33,730 nt of DNA from Pseudobdellovibrionaceae bacterium (lineage in GTDB: Bacteria > Bdellovibrionota > Bdellovibrionia > Bdellovibrionales > UBA1609), in assembly GCA_030591685.1 (NCBI GenBank), contig JAUVAX010000028.1, positions 1 to 33,730 on the forward strand. Direction: 5' to 3'. Shown one piece after another: positions 1-8,791 of the stretch. The notes under the pieces are model-generated. The model was not told where the DNA came from and searched no databases. It saw only the letters and a list, made by a program, of their open reading frames with translations. Made by a program: the position numbers and the translations under genes. The first letter of the stretch is position 1. Each line of letters starts with the position of its first letter.

Positions 1-2
1 CC

Positions 3-1916
3 ATTAATGAGGCACTTGAAAAAAAAATGATCTCAAAATCTGATATCCCGACACATAATCAAAACTACCCTGTTGTTTATAAAGACCCTTCAAATGCTGA
101 GAATCAAAAAGATTCAGCTCACCCCGATGACGCTGAAGAAAAAGACACCTGGTACACCGAAGCTAACTTACAAGCCCTTGAAAAAGCACTGATTACAGAT
201 GTGGATTTAGAAGTTAAAGAGCAGCTTGTTACTCATCTATTAGATATTGAAACCTCAAGTGTGGTGCTCATCGGAAAGTCCGGAGTTGGGAAAAAAACAC
301 TAGTCAATAACATCGCCACTGATTTATTAAAAAACAACGTCCCCTTGCCTCTTAAGGACCATGAGGCTTACTACGTCACGGCCAGTGGACTCACTGGAGG
401 TACAAAATTTAGAGGTGAGTTTGAAGAGCGCCTTGAAAGAATGGCTCAAATAAGCCGTGAGAAAAAAGTAATCTGGATTATTGATAACATACATACCCTT
501 AAAAATAAGGGGACCCATGACGGTCAACCCGATGGGGCCTTTGATATGCTCTCTACACATATGAGTGATGGCACTATAAAGATCATAGGTATATCTACAA
601 GCCATGACTATTATCACACCTTTGATGACCCTGTCATTCAGCGACTATTACCAACCGTGGCCCTTGGAGCAATGTCTGAAGATAAAATCAGACTGGCTGT
701 AAAGAATTTTATTCAAGTAAAATACAACGCTGAAGTCTCTCAAGAGGCTCTTGAAACCCTTATAGAAACCGTAGATAAGCATGATGTTGTAAATTCAGCC
801 CCTGCTAAGTACACAGATTTAATAAGAAAGATAATGGCTAAAAAAATCTATCAAAATTTAGAAACAACATTTAATAGCGAAGACATTGTTAAATACGCCA
901 TCAAATACTATAAGGCCGATAAACGAGAGTACGATAACAAGCAGTACAAAGAACTTTACAACACACTTAAAGTCAATTTAGACAAAAGCCTTATTGGTCA
1001 AACACATATTAAAGAGGCTTTATTAGAGTCCACGTTACATGTTTTAACAAATAGCTATGATCACTCTAAGCCAAGGTATTTTTTAATGTTTGATGGCCCT
1101 AAAGGTTTAGGTAAAACTGAGGCCGTTAAAATATTAGAACAGTCTTTTAACTATCCTGTTAAAAGAATCAGCATGGGGCAGTATAAAACAGCAAAATCAG
1201 GAGATATAGAAGACATAAAAAGACAGATATTTCAGGCTATGAATGAAAGCCCACAGTCTATTTTATTTTTTGATGAAGTGGATAAATCGCCCCTTCAAAT
1301 ACAAGATGGTCTACTCGATGTATTTGATAGCCGTACTTTTGATGTACGAATTGGCGATACCGCAAATCCGAGAACGGTATCTGTGGACATCTCTAAGGCC
1401 ATGGTGTTTTTTGGGAGTAATGCAGGGACTGAGTACGTACTCAATAAAACCGCCACATCTAAATCTATTGGGTTTCATAAAAGTGAAGTCCCTACATCTA
1501 CAGAGTTTAATTTTGAAGAGTTTAAAAATTATATAGAGCAAACGGGTAAAATCTCATCCCCTCTACTTAGTCGAATTGTAAAAGTTATCCCAGCAATCCC
1601 CCCTAGCCAAAATGAATTTAAAGGCGTACTTGATCTTCATATAAAAAGTGCCGTTAAAGAAATAGAGATTGAAAATAAAATTAAGATCTATATGTCTCAG
1701 TCCCAAAGAGAGTTGCTGCTCGATAGCTTAACTGATAAATATTATAGTGAAAGCCGAGATAACCGTGTTTTTGGGCACATTAACGATGCCATCAGGACGC
1801 CATTTGCTGAAGAGCGATTAGAGAGCTTTGATCAAGTCAGCTACGAAATGACCTCTGATGGTGAAAGATCTAAATTTACCCCCACAACCAACACCTGCCG
1901 ATTTTTATTTAATTAA
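3..1916 (+). CDS. ClpA/ClpC-like AAA+ unfoldase subunit, 5' end outside the window
   Basis: Two AAA+ modules place this in the Hsp100/Clp class that unfolds substrates for ClpP. Numbered from the ATG at 27: D1 Walker A is GKSGVGKK (83-90), a pore-loop-like GTKFRGEFEER lies at 125-135, and the Walker B region is IIDNIH (151-156). D2 has Walker A GPKGLGKT (357-364), Walker B LFFDEVDK (413-420) and an IGF tripeptide at 481-483, in the position of the ClpP-docking loop. The frame is open from base 3 through the ATG at 27, with no stop and no clear ribosome site, so the gene very likely begins upstream. The missing ~140 residues match the usual Clp N-domain. Two oddities: the D1 Walker B glutamate is Asn154, and D2 lacks the GYVG pore loop, with about 8-9 residues fewer there than ClpA. 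ATP binding looks intact, but hydrolysis in D1 and substrate threading are doubtful. Confidence 0.85.
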   Translation: MNEALEKKMISKSDIPTHNQNYPVVYKDPSNAENQKDSAHPDDAEEKDTWYTEANLQALEKALITDVDLEVKEQLVTHLLDIETSSVVLIGKSGVGKKTLVNNIATDLLKNNVPLPLKDHEAYYVTASGLTGGTKFRGEFEERLERMAQISREKKVIWIIDNIHTLKNKGTHDGQPDGAFDMLSTHMSDGTIKIIGISTSHDYYHTFDDPVIQRLLPTVALGAMSEDKIRLAVKNFIQVKYNAEVSQEALETLIETVDKHDVVNSAPAKYTDLIRKIMAKKIYQNLETTFNSEDIVKYAIKYYKADKREYDNKQYKELYNTLKVNLDKSLIGQTHIKEALLESTLHVLTNSYDHSKPRYFLMFDGPKGLGKTEAVKILEQSFNYPVKRISMGQYKTAKSGDIEDIKRQIFQAMNESPQSILFFDEVDKSPLQIQDGLLDVFDSRTFDVRIGDTANPRTVSVDISKAMVFFGSNAGTEYVLNKTATSKSIGFHKSEVPTSTEFNFEEFKNYIEQTGKISSPLLSRIVKVIPAIPPSQNEFKGVLDLHIKSAVKEIEIENKIKIYMSQSQRELLLDSLTDKYYSESRDNRVFGHINDAIRTPFAEERLESFDQVSYEMTSDGERSKFTPTTNTCRFLFN

Positions 1917-1939
1917 TTTTAAGGGTTTTGTAGATAGGC

Positions 1940-2263
1940 TCACATATCACCCAAATCAGAGTTATAAATCAAAGGGGCCACATCAAAATATTTTTCACTT
2001 GGTACTAATATTTGAGACATTAAAATATCATTAACGTATATTTTATACTCACCAGGCTGTACTTTCATATGGTACATTCCATCGTATCCGGTCATATCGT
2101 GAAAACACTTGTCTCCACACATAGATACTTTTGCCATATTCATTGGAGCAATAACTCCTCTCAAATTCATATCGATACGCCCGCTAGCGCCTGTAATACT
2201 ATAATCACCTGCATTTGCTATTAAGGGTAAAAATAGTAGTAAAACTTTAAAGATATTCTTCAT
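1940..2263 (-). CDS. Small secreted protein with carboxypeptidase-regulatory-like beta domain
   Basis: A 107-residue protein with a clear signal peptide (lysine, then a leucine-rich core, predicted cut after ANA near residue 18). The mature part is a single beta-rich domain with a CGDKC cysteine pair (49, 53). The pattern TGYDGMYHMKVQPGEYKIYV (59-78) resembles the last strands of carboxypeptidase-regulatory-like / transthyretin-type folds, in which a G-x-Y-x-x-x-x-x-P-G-x-Y signature is common. The start is supported by AGGAGG 7 bases upstream. It converges on the ClpA-like gene with only 23 bases between the stops. Exact function unknown; probably a periplasmic or surface accessory protein. 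Confidence 0.65.
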   Translation of the reverse strand: MKNIFKVLLLFLPLIANAGDYSITGASGRIDMNLRGVIAPMNMAKVSMCGDKCFHDMTGYDGMYHMKVQPGEYKIYVNDILMSQILVPSEKYFDVAPLIYNSDLGDM

Positions 2264-2385
2264 AGTGACCTCCTGAGCTCTAATTGAGCAAATTATATGC
2301 CAACCATACAGTTGGTACTACATAAATTAAAAGTGTCAAGAAATCAGAGTTTTAGCCATTTTTGTCACTTATTTTGTATCTGGAG

Positions 2386-2985
2386 TTAGTTTTTTTGAAT
2401 AATTGCTTTAATAGCGTCCATTGTTTCTCTCCAGCTATTTTCACTATTAACAATCAACTGGGTTTCATTGGCCCATTGAGGGAAGCGTTTTATGTCCTCT
2501 TTATAACAGCCCACATCTGCACCATTTGTTCTATGGCTTAGGTTTGTAGACCAACAGCCTGGAGCGGTGGACTCATAGAGGTTTTTATAAATTTTGTTGT
2601 AACCATAAATAGTGAGATCATTCATGTTTTTTGGCATTTTGTTTGTAAAAGATTTTGAGAAGGCAAGGAGATCAATATCTTGTTTTACAAAACTTCGAGA
2701 TATATTCTCCTGATAAAAATGTATAATGCCAAATTTAGATGAAATGATAGTAAAGCTTTTGGCTTTATATTTTTTTTTAGGGTAGCAGTAGTTTTTTAGT
2801 ACCGCAAAGTGATCACTGACATATAAGCAACTTTGAGTGGAGTAGTACCCAAAAACTTTACCACGCTCTTTGAATCTAAAATTTTCAGCGTTCATTGTGC
2901 TTAAAATATCTTTGATTAAATAGGCTTTGTTTTGAGCCCATACTGGGCTTGAGAAAATAAAAATAAAACAAAATAAAATTTTCAT
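2386..2985 (-). CDS. Secreted protein of unknown function
   Basis: A 199-residue protein not assigned to a family. It has a textbook signal peptide (MKILFCFIFIF..., predicted cut after VWA near residue 17) and therefore is probably periplasmic. The mature part contains four cysteines (in QSCLY, KNYCYP, PGCWS and VGCYKE), which could form two disulfides, and it is rich in Lys, Tyr and Phe. GAGGGG lies about 8 bases upstream of the ATG. It shares strand with its neighbours but is separated from them by 122 and 162 bases, so it is probably its own transcription unit. Confidence 0.6.
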   Translation of the reverse strand: MKILFCFIFIFSSPVWAQNKAYLIKDILSTMNAENFRFKERGKVFGYYSTQSCLYVSDHFAVLKNYCYPKKKYKAKSFTIISSKFGIIHFYQENISRSFVKQDIDLLAFSKSFTNKMPKNMNDLTIYGYNKIYKNLYESTAPGCWSTNLSHRTNGADVGCYKEDIKRFPQWANETQLIVNSENSWRETMDAIKAIIQKN

Positions 2986-3147
2986 TTAAAATACCCCTCT
3001 TTAATCAATAAACTGTACCGCTTAATTTTACCTATAAAAATACTTATTAGTCAGGTACTTATTTTAAACTCCTGCTGTGCCCCATATATTAATGACAAAC
3101 ACTTTATTTTTTATATAAATCATAAATTAGGGCTCATAAAAAGGCCC

Positions 3148-3921
3148 TTAGGAGTAGAATTTCTTTATAGAATCCCATATTTTTTTATTAGTCATCTCTT
3201 TACCTATGAGATAAATAGTTACAAAATCTTTACTTTTTGGCTTATTTTTAAGTAAAGGGCTTGGATTATAGCCCCGCCCGCCGTACTCACTGAGCCATAG
3301 GTTTCTGAGTGATAGGGAGTTTGAGATCAGGTATTTGTCCTGTATCTCTGGCTCTCCCTCATGCAACCTATTAAACTCGTATGTGCTTAATATTTGATAT
3401 TTATTATTAATATTCACAGGATCAATGGTTTGGTAGCCCAGAGGGATGGAGTGGCTTAGTTTTTGTTTACCAGGCACCTGAAAGGTAAAAATAAAGTCTA
3501 ACTCTCCTCGAGAGAACCTTTGCTCGATCTCTAACTGATCCCAAACATGCACATGGATTTTATTCACAGCAGTGCTGTCTAAAAGATATTTACATAGGGC
3601 TATGGAGTACTCACTTAAGCCTTCAAGCGTTGCGATATGAAGCTCCTTTGGTATGTCATCAAGAAGCTGAGACCTAATGTCGGCCTCTAGTTGCCTTTGT
3701 GAGTGCACAAAAATTTCGGCGAGTTTAAAGGCTATTGGAGTCCAGCTGGATTTTCTCTTCACGGTCCGATCAAGAAGTATAATATTAAACTCGTCCTCTA
3801 GCTTAGAGATCAACCTTGAGAGCTGCGGCTGACTTAACCCCACGAACTTACTGGCTGCAGTTAAATTTTTATAGTGTATGCTTTTTGCTAATACAGTCAG
3901 CGGCCAAGTGTTTGGGGTCAT
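3148..3921 (-). CDS. LysR-type transcriptional regulator (short)
   Basis: The N-terminal 60 residues form a LysR-type winged helix-turn-helix: an AASKFVGLSQPQLSRLISKL recognition segment (22-41) followed by the wing. Residues 90-257 resemble the substrate-binding half but are shorter than usual (total 257, against about 300 for the family), ending soon after the second subdomain. LysR proteins bind as tetramers upstream of divergent targets. The divergent neighbour here is a lipoprotein gene 480 bases away, so the target is not obvious. No Shine-Dalgarno is visible before the ATG; the upstream DNA is very AT-rich with a tandem ATATGTAT repeat. The DNA-binding assignment is solid; the ligand is unknown. 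Confidence 0.75.
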   Translation of the reverse strand: MTPNTWPLTVLAKSIHYKNLTAASKFVGLSQPQLSRLISKLEDEFNIILLDRTVKRKSSWTPIAFKLAEIFVHSQRQLEADIRSQLLDDIPKELHIATLEGLSEYSIALCKYLLDSTAVNKIHVHVWDQLEIEQRFSRGELDFIFTFQVPGKQKLSHSIPLGYQTIDPVNINNKYQILSTYEFNRLHEGEPEIQDKYLISNSLSLRNLWLSEYGGRGYNPSPLLKNKPKSKDFVTIYLIGKEMTNKKIWDSIKKFYS

Positions 3922-3926
3922 ATTTA

Positions 3927-3944
3927 ATATGTATCATATGTATA
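3927..3944. promoter_or_regulatory. Tandem ATATGTAT repeat before the LysR gene
   Basis: Two adjacent 9-base units (ATATGTATC, ATATGTATA) sit 5 bases upstream of the LysR start codon, and the pair is also nearly palindromic. The position fits an autoregulatory operator, but in such AT-rich DNA the pattern could arise by chance. Confidence 0.25.
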
Positions 3945-4030
3945 TTTAAATTCATACTATTCATTTTACAAATTTCAAGCTATCGACTAAAGTCTTAATA
4001 AGTTCAGTATTGGGGTGGGGCTTAAGTTTC

Positions 4031-4168
4031 TAAAGAGAGCCGCCAAAGGGGATTAACAGCTCACGTACAGCAAAATTGCCGCCAAGGGGGCATGCATGTT
4101 TAGGTACAAAGTGAGCTGAGTTGAGTCGTTACACTTAGGCCGGGGGGCCTAAGTGTTAAGTCTCTTTA
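4031..4168 (+). ncRNA. Candidate structured RNA element (three stems, unknown family)
   Basis: This lies in the 478-base gap between the divergent LysR and lipoprotein genes, where no convincing reading frame exists. Pairings seen: TAAAGAGA (4031-4038) with TCTCTTTA (4161-4168) closing the element; CAGCTCAC-GTAC (4057-4068) with GTAC-AAA-GTGAGCTG (4104-4118), capped by TGCC/GGCA (4077-4080/4089-4092); and a perfect 11-bp hairpin ACACTTAGGCC (4131-4141) / GGCCTAAGTGT (4146-4156) with loop GGGG. GCCGCCAA followed by a G-run occurs twice (4039 and 4078). The strand is undetermined, since paired DNA reads either way. It could be a small RNA, a riboswitch-like leader of the lipoprotein gene, or a protein-binding palindrome. 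No known class was recognised. The rest of the gap (3945-4030, 4169-4399) shows nothing else identifiable. Confidence 0.4.
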
Positions 4169-4399
4169 CAGGCCTTATAGTGACACCTATATTTTACAAA
4201 TTTTACTCCTTCATGCCCCAAAAAAAATGGACAAAGCCCTACATACCTCTTACCCAAACAAACATAAAAGGTTTACTCCCCATATCTTTGCAAAACAACC
4301 AATCCCCTCTAGACAAAAGCCCCTTAGTTTAAAAAATATTTAACGTCTTTTCCTTTCTAACGTACCATGTAAATACAGCATCAATGAGGAGCTACAACT

Positions 4400-4777
4400 G
4401 TGCTTAAATTTATATTCATGTTCTGTTTATTAGTCCCATTAATAGGTTGCTCACTCTATCAATCCGATGGGAAAAAAATTTTAAAATCTGATGCTTTTAA
4501 TAATTTTGTATTAAATAACGTAGAGCTAAAGACTCATTTTAAAACGTGTCGACAAACCAACACTGACCCTGAATTTTTAAATAACCCTTTAATTGATGAA
4601 TTTTCAATCACAGCTAACCTTTCAGGCTTCTTAGACGCGCTTAACTTTTACTCCTACAAACGCATACAAAAACAACACTTTTATTGTCAGAGTTCTATTC
4701 AGCAATTAAATAAAGAGCAAAACCCTTTTATATTAGTCGAAAAGTTCAATCAACTCGTTAAGGAGTATATAAAGTGA
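4400..4777 (+). CDS. Small outer-membrane lipoprotein of unknown function
   Basis: A 125-residue protein with a lipoprotein signal peptide ending in lipobox LIGC (Cys17). The +2 residue is Ser, which favours outer-membrane sorting. The mature part is hydrophilic and probably helical, with two further cysteines (in KTCRQ and FYCQS). The GTG start at 4400 is supported by GAGGAG about 9 bases upstream. Its TGA overlaps the GTG of the next gene (GTGA), so the two are translationally coupled and probably act together at the outer membrane. No family recognised. Confidence 0.65.
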   Translation: MLKFIFMFCLLVPLIGCSLYQSDGKKILKSDAFNNFVLNNVELKTHFKTCRQTNTDPEFLNNPLIDEFSITANLSGFLDALNFYSYKRIQKQHFYCQSSIQQLNKEQNPFILVEKFNQLVKEYIK

Positions 4778-5649
4778 ATGTTTTCAAAAGCACCACTCTC
4801 ACTTCAGTGTTTATTTTATTATTTTTTATAGTTGGCCTGCCCGCTCATAGTGGAAAGGTGGTTAAAGTTAAAAAAAAATTAGTCGTCATCAAGCTCTCTA
4901 AAAAAGAGGCTAGGAGATATAAACCGAACCTCATCCTAAACGCTTACACAAAGCGTGGAAAAAAAAGAGGACAAATTAAGATCCTAAAGATAAGAAAACG
5001 AAAAGCCGTTGGGCGCATACTTTCAGGTAAAGTGAAGCGATCTTATTTTGTAAAACGAGCCTCTAAAAAGCGTAAAAAAATAACTCGTCGCAGAAAAAAG
5101 GGAGCCTCCAAGAATTATGAAATCACCAATGACGATAGCTCCAGAAATACATATCTCGGCGTACTCACAGGAATGAGTCAAAACACACTTGAAACCATCT
5201 TTGCCGGAAACCCAAAAACTTTAACCGGCAGCAGCACGGGGATAAAAATGTTTTATGACTGGCCCCTGTGGGATTCTATTTGGGTCAGGCTCTCCGGAGG
5301 CCTTCAACCCTTCACTGTTGACGGCGGGTGTCCAACAGAGTGCAAAGTAAATATTAGTTACATCACGTTTGATGGACTTATGAAGTATATGATTTCTAAA
5401 AATAAATGGCGCTTTTGGGTGGGGGGGTTTTTCTCAGCTCTAGTACCCATGAGCGTTGATGACTCCACTGTTCTCAATAAAGACTCCATCGCAACAACAA
5501 GTAATTTTGGTGGAGCTCTTGGCCTTGATTATGCCCTCAGCGACAGCTATATGATCCCTTTATCTGTTGGGTATGGGCTATTCCCTGACGGGCCCGACTC
5601 AAAATCTAATGCTGTAACTGTATCTATTGGTTTTGGATTTAAATGGTAA
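4774..5649 (+). CDS. Outer-membrane beta-barrel protein with a lysine-rich N-terminal domain
   Basis: After a signal peptide (residues 1-26) comes a highly basic ~85-residue region (27-112, many KK/KR/RR clusters) with short alternating strands like a small SH3/KOW-type barrel. A Gly/aromatic-rich amphipathic strand region (125-291) follows and ends in GFGFKW. A terminal aromatic residue preceded by alternating hydrophobic residues is the usual BAM recognition signal. The barrel would be about 8 strands. The GTG start overlaps the stop of the upstream lipoprotein gene, with AAGGAG 9 bases before it. It converges with rel, leaving only 5 bases between stops. The basic domain may bind peptidoglycan, LPS or nucleic acid; that is a guess. 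Confidence 0.6.
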   Translation: MNVFKSTTLTSVFILLFFIVGLPAHSGKVVKVKKKLVVIKLSKKEARRYKPNLILNAYTKRGKKRGQIKILKIRKRKAVGRILSGKVKRSYFVKRASKKRKKITRRRKKGASKNYEITNDDSSRNTYLGVLTGMSQNTLETIFAGNPKTLTGSSTGIKMFYDWPLWDSIWVRLSGGLQPFTVDGGCPTECKVNISYITFDGLMKYMISKNKWRFWVGGFFSALVPMSVDDSTVLNKDSIATTSNFGGALGLDYALSDSYMIPLSVGYGLFPDGPDSKSNAVTVSIGFGFKW

Positions 5650-5654
5650 GAGTC

Positions 5655-7871
5655 TTATCCCCTTGTGATACGGCTCACCCCGATGATGCCTTTAATCTTC
5701 TTTAAAGACATCATTGTTTTATCTAAGTGATTTGCATCTTTAACAGAAACATCAAAAATACAAACAGCCTTCTTGTCTTTAGTGGTTCTAATTTGAGCAT
5801 TGTGAATACTCACTCCGTGAGCAATAAAAACCTCAGTCATATCTTTTAACAAACCATGGGTGTCGTAACTCGTCACCCGAACTTTTACGTGTCGGCCACT
5901 GCCTTCTTGCCCTGTCCACTCCACTCCGACTTTACGATCAGAGTCAAACTCAAACGACTTCGCACAGTCGGCACGATGTATTACTATGCCTCGACCTAAA
6001 GTAATAAACCCCAAAATAGGGTCCCCAGGTATAGGACTACAGCATTTTGCAAAACGAACAAGTACGTCACTCATTCCGTCCACATCTATTAAGCTTGTTG
6101 ATTTTTTCTTCTTTTTAAATGTAGAGTTTATAACTCTCTCAAAAATATTTCCTTCATTAGTTTTATTGCTCTGTTCCTCCTTAGACATAAAGAACTCAAG
6201 GATAGTTTTTGGCATGAGCTTCCCGTACCCTACCTTGATATAAACATCACTTTCAGTAGAACACCCGTTATCTTTTAAAAATTTTTCAAACTCATGTCCT
6301 TTAAAAAATCTATTGGTACTCCCTCCTGACTTTCTAAAAGTTTTCTCTACTAACTCTTTACCTAAAGCATAGGCTCTTTCTCTTTGCTCTTTTTTTACAA
6401 AGGCACGAATTTTAGAACGAGCTTTTGAGGTGACACTGTAATTTAACCAATCTTTAGATGGGGTTTGATTTTTTGAGGTGATCACCTCAATACTGTCTCC
6501 ATTTTGCAGTTGGTATTTTAAAGCAACGAGCTTTCCGTTCACTCTTGCCGCAACGATATGATGACCAACATCTGTATGCACTGAAAAGGCAAAATCAATA
6601 GGTGTGGCCCCCTCAGGGAATTCTTTCACATCTCCTTTTGGGGTGAAAACATAAATTTCTGTTTCAAATAAGTCAGTTTTAATGTTTTCAAGGAACTCAT
6701 CTGAACTTTGAGTTTGCTGATGGAGTGAGATAAGTTCTCTCAACCAATTGTATTTTTGGATGATCTCATCATTTGCTGAAGCTCCGGCAGCATCCCCCTC
6801 TTTATAACTCCAATGAGCAGCGATGCCCTTTTCGGCTATAATATGCATTTCTTCAGTTCGTATTTGAATTTCTATACGCTCTGCGCCCGGCCCAATAACT
6901 GTCGTGTGCAAGCTTTGATAGTTATTGGCCTTGGGCATGGCAATAAAATCTTTAAACCGACCCGGTATGGGCTTCCATAAAGAGTGCACAAGACCCAGTA
7001 TTTCATAACAAGAGGGTATTGAGTTCACAATAACCCTAAAAGCTAAAACATCAAAAACCTGCTCGTAGTCAATACTTTGCATTTTCATTTTTTTATATAT
7101 TGAGTAGAGGTGCTTGGGTCGACCTTGCACTTCAAAATTTACGTCCGATCGGCTCCCAAACTCTTGAGTGATTGTTCTTCGAACATCATCAATATATTTT
7201 TCACGTTCCTTTTTCTTTTTTGCAACCTTTTGGGCCAACTCATAATACATGTCAGGATACGCGTACCTAAAACTTAAATCCTCAAGTTCAATTTTGATTG
7301 AGTTAATCCCTAGTCGACTGGCCAAGGGGGCGTATATATCAAAAGTCTCTTGAGCAATACGTGCTTGCTTCTGATAAGGCATATGATTTAACGTGCGCAT
7401 GTTATGCAAACGATCAGCTAATTTAACTAAAATAACTCGAACATCCTTGCCCATAGCTACAATCATTTTTCTAATATTCTCACCCTGCTTTTCATGGGTG
7501 TTGCTAAATTTCATTTGAGTTATTTTAGTAATACCATCTACTAAATGTGATGTGGTTTTACCAAAAGTGTCTTCAATGTCTTGAAGAGTTATATCTGTGT
7601 CCTCTACTGTGTCGTGCAGAAGACCTGTTATTATAGTCGAAATATCTAACTTTAACTCGGCTAAGATATACGCGACACTCAGGGGGTGTTGTATATATGG
7701 CTCACCACTTCGACGGACCTGGCCCTCATGAGCTGCTTTTGAAAAATCATAGGCACTTTTAATCAGCTGAATGTCATTTTGAGTGTAATCACTCTTTACA
7801 GCTTCAATAAATTCATCAATATTTGTCGGTATTTTATTTGTTGTTTTACCTTCAAAGGTGGATTCACTCAT
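5655..7871 (-). CDS. rel: Bifunctional (p)ppGpp synthetase/hydrolase, Rel/SpoT family
   Basis: Makes and degrades the alarmone (p)ppGpp. Domains in order: HD hydrolase with His48, His62, His86-Asp87 (HDTVEDT) and KLADRLHNMRT at 150-160; synthetase around 245-355 with GRPKHLYSIYKKM and MPKANNYQSLHTTV; TGS near 403-465; a Cys-containing RIS/zinc-finger-like region (FAKCCSPIPGD); and a C-terminal ACT domain. The synthetase loop reads RFKD (305-308), the form found in bifunctional Rel enzymes rather than the EFDD of monofunctional RelA. All HD metal and catalytic positions look intact, so both activities are expected. GAGGGCG precedes the ATG. It is the last gene of the mutL-miaA-yicC-gmk-rpoZ-rel cluster; rpoZ next to rel/spoT is a widely conserved pairing. 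The length of 738 is typical. Confidence 0.96.
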   Translation of the reverse strand: MSESTFEGKTTNKIPTNIDEFIEAVKSDYTQNDIQLIKSAYDFSKAAHEGQVRRSGEPYIQHPLSVAYILAELKLDISTIITGLLHDTVEDTDITLQDIEDTFGKTTSHLVDGITKITQMKFSNTHEKQGENIRKMIVAMGKDVRVILVKLADRLHNMRTLNHMPYQKQARIAQETFDIYAPLASRLGINSIKIELEDLSFRYAYPDMYYELAQKVAKKKKEREKYIDDVRRTITQEFGSRSDVNFEVQGRPKHLYSIYKKMKMQSIDYEQVFDVLAFRVIVNSIPSCYEILGLVHSLWKPIPGRFKDFIAMPKANNYQSLHTTVIGPGAERIEIQIRTEEMHIIAEKGIAAHWSYKEGDAAGASANDEIIQKYNWLRELISLHQQTQSSDEFLENIKTDLFETEIYVFTPKGDVKEFPEGATPIDFAFSVHTDVGHHIVAARVNGKLVALKYQLQNGDSIEVITSKNQTPSKDWLNYSVTSKARSKIRAFVKKEQRERAYALGKELVEKTFRKSGGSTNRFFKGHEFEKFLKDNGCSTESDVYIKVGYGKLMPKTILEFFMSKEEQSNKTNEGNIFERVINSTFKKKKKSTSLIDVDGMSDVLVRFAKCCSPIPGDPILGFITLGRGIVIHRADCAKSFEFDSDRKVGVEWTGQEGSGRHVKVRVTSYDTHGLLKDMTEVFIAHGVSIHNAQIRTTKDKKAVCIFDVSVKDANHLDKTMMSLKKIKGIIGVSRITRG

Positions 7872-7957
7872 ATATAAACGCCCTCAACTCATTTATCGGC
7901 AGTAAAATTAAGGGATTAAAGTATATAACACTTTTTATGATCTATGATTTGCAATAA

Positions 7958-8197
7958 TCAACGCCTTAAATCGGCTTCAATTTCTTCAAGTGCAGTTAAC
8001 TCTGTATTCCCTCGATTTAACTTTACAGTCCCCTCAGCCACTTCTCTTAACGCAACAACAACTTGCTTGTTATCACTTTTTTTCACAGTGGGGTCATCAC
8101 CCTTAATGAGTTGCTTCGCTCTTTTTGCTACGAGCAATACGAGTGAAAATCGATTACTTACTTTATCTAAACAATCCTCAACAGTAATTCTAGCCAC
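7958..8197 (-). CDS. rpoZ: DNA-directed RNA polymerase omega subunit
   Basis: A 79-residue protein with the conserved omega N-terminus ([19 protein letters not shown]) and the ALREVAEG segment near 50-57. Omega clamps the beta-prime C-terminus and, in proteobacteria, contributes to a ppGpp site on RNA polymerase, which fits its place directly before rel. The start is GTG at 8197, with AAAGGAGA about 7 bases upstream. It follows gmk by 30 bases and precedes rel by 86 bases, the order gmk-rpoZ-spoT also seen in E. coli. Confidence 0.95.
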   Translation of the reverse strand: MARITVEDCLDKVSNRFSLVLLVAKRAKQLIKGDDPTVKKSDNKQVVVALREVAEGTVKLNRGNTELTALEEIEADLRR

Positions 8198-8227
8198 AAT
8201 GCTCTCCTTTAAGATAAGCCAAACAAG

Positions 8228-8791
8228 CTACTTTGCATTCAAATAATCTTCAATCATTTTCTTGAATTCACCGTAGGATCTATCAAAATCATCATTTATA
8301 AGCTGCGCGTCAAACTCATCTGCCACGATCATTTCTTTCTCTGCATTTTTTAACCTAAGGTCCAGGTCGGCTGAGTTCTCACCATCTCTTTTAGCCAAGC
8401 GTACTCGAAGCTCTTTCATACTTGGAGGCTTAATAAATATGGTATAGGCCTGAGGGTACTTAGACTTAATAGTCCTGGCCCCCTGAACATCTACATCCAT
8501 AATAATAGCCTTTTCGCGCTGCCACGAGGCTATAAACTGCTCATTGGAGCTTCCATAGTAACGCCCATGCACTTGGGCCCATTCGACAAAAAAATCTTTT
8601 TTAATACGATCCTCAAAGTCCTCAAGGCTAATGAAATGATAAGGGTCCCCATCTACATCACCCTCTCGTTTTAAACGAGTGGTGTAGGTTTTAAGGTCCT
8701 CTAGCTCAGCAAGCTCTGTGATGACCTTGTCTACAAAACTTGATTTACCAGAACCACTGGGGCCAATAACTATAATGATTGCCTGTTTCAT
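8228..8791 (-). CDS. gmk: Guanylate kinase
   Basis: Phosphorylates GMP to GDP with ATP. P-loop GPSGSGKS at 10-17; GMP-binding region with TTR (39-41), the DGDPYHF segment and the WAQVHGRYYG stretch; MDVDVQGA for nucleotide binding; and the lid region KRDGENSADLDLRL. The length of 187 is slightly below the usual ~205, mainly from a trimmed C-terminus. The ATG overlaps the yicC stop (ATGA), so translation is coupled. Its product GDP/GTP is also the substrate for the downstream Rel enzyme. Confidence 0.95.
   Translation of the reverse strand: MKQAIIIVIGPSGSGKSSFVDKVITELAELEDLKTYTTRLKREGDVDGDPYHFISLEDFEDRIKKDFFVEWAQVHGRYYGSSNEQFIASWQREKAIIMDVDVQGARTIKSKYPQAYTIFIKPPSMKELRVRLAKRDGENSADLDLRLKNAEKEMIVADEFDAQLINDDFDRSYGEFKKMIEDYLNAK

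Noticed and set aside
327-617. Minus-strand open frame inside the ClpA-like gene
   Set aside because: It is a shadow of the coding frame, lacks a ribosome site and has no family features.
3129-3150. Hairpin AGGGC...GCCCT at the LysR stop codon as a terminator
   Set aside because: Only 5 bp with a 10-base loop and no clean T-run on the minus strand; too weak to call.
4031-4168. Glycine or cyclic-di-GMP riboswitch, suggested by GCCGCCAAAGGGG and TCACGTACAG
   Set aside because: Only short fragments resemble those classes; the required conserved cores and helix order are absent.
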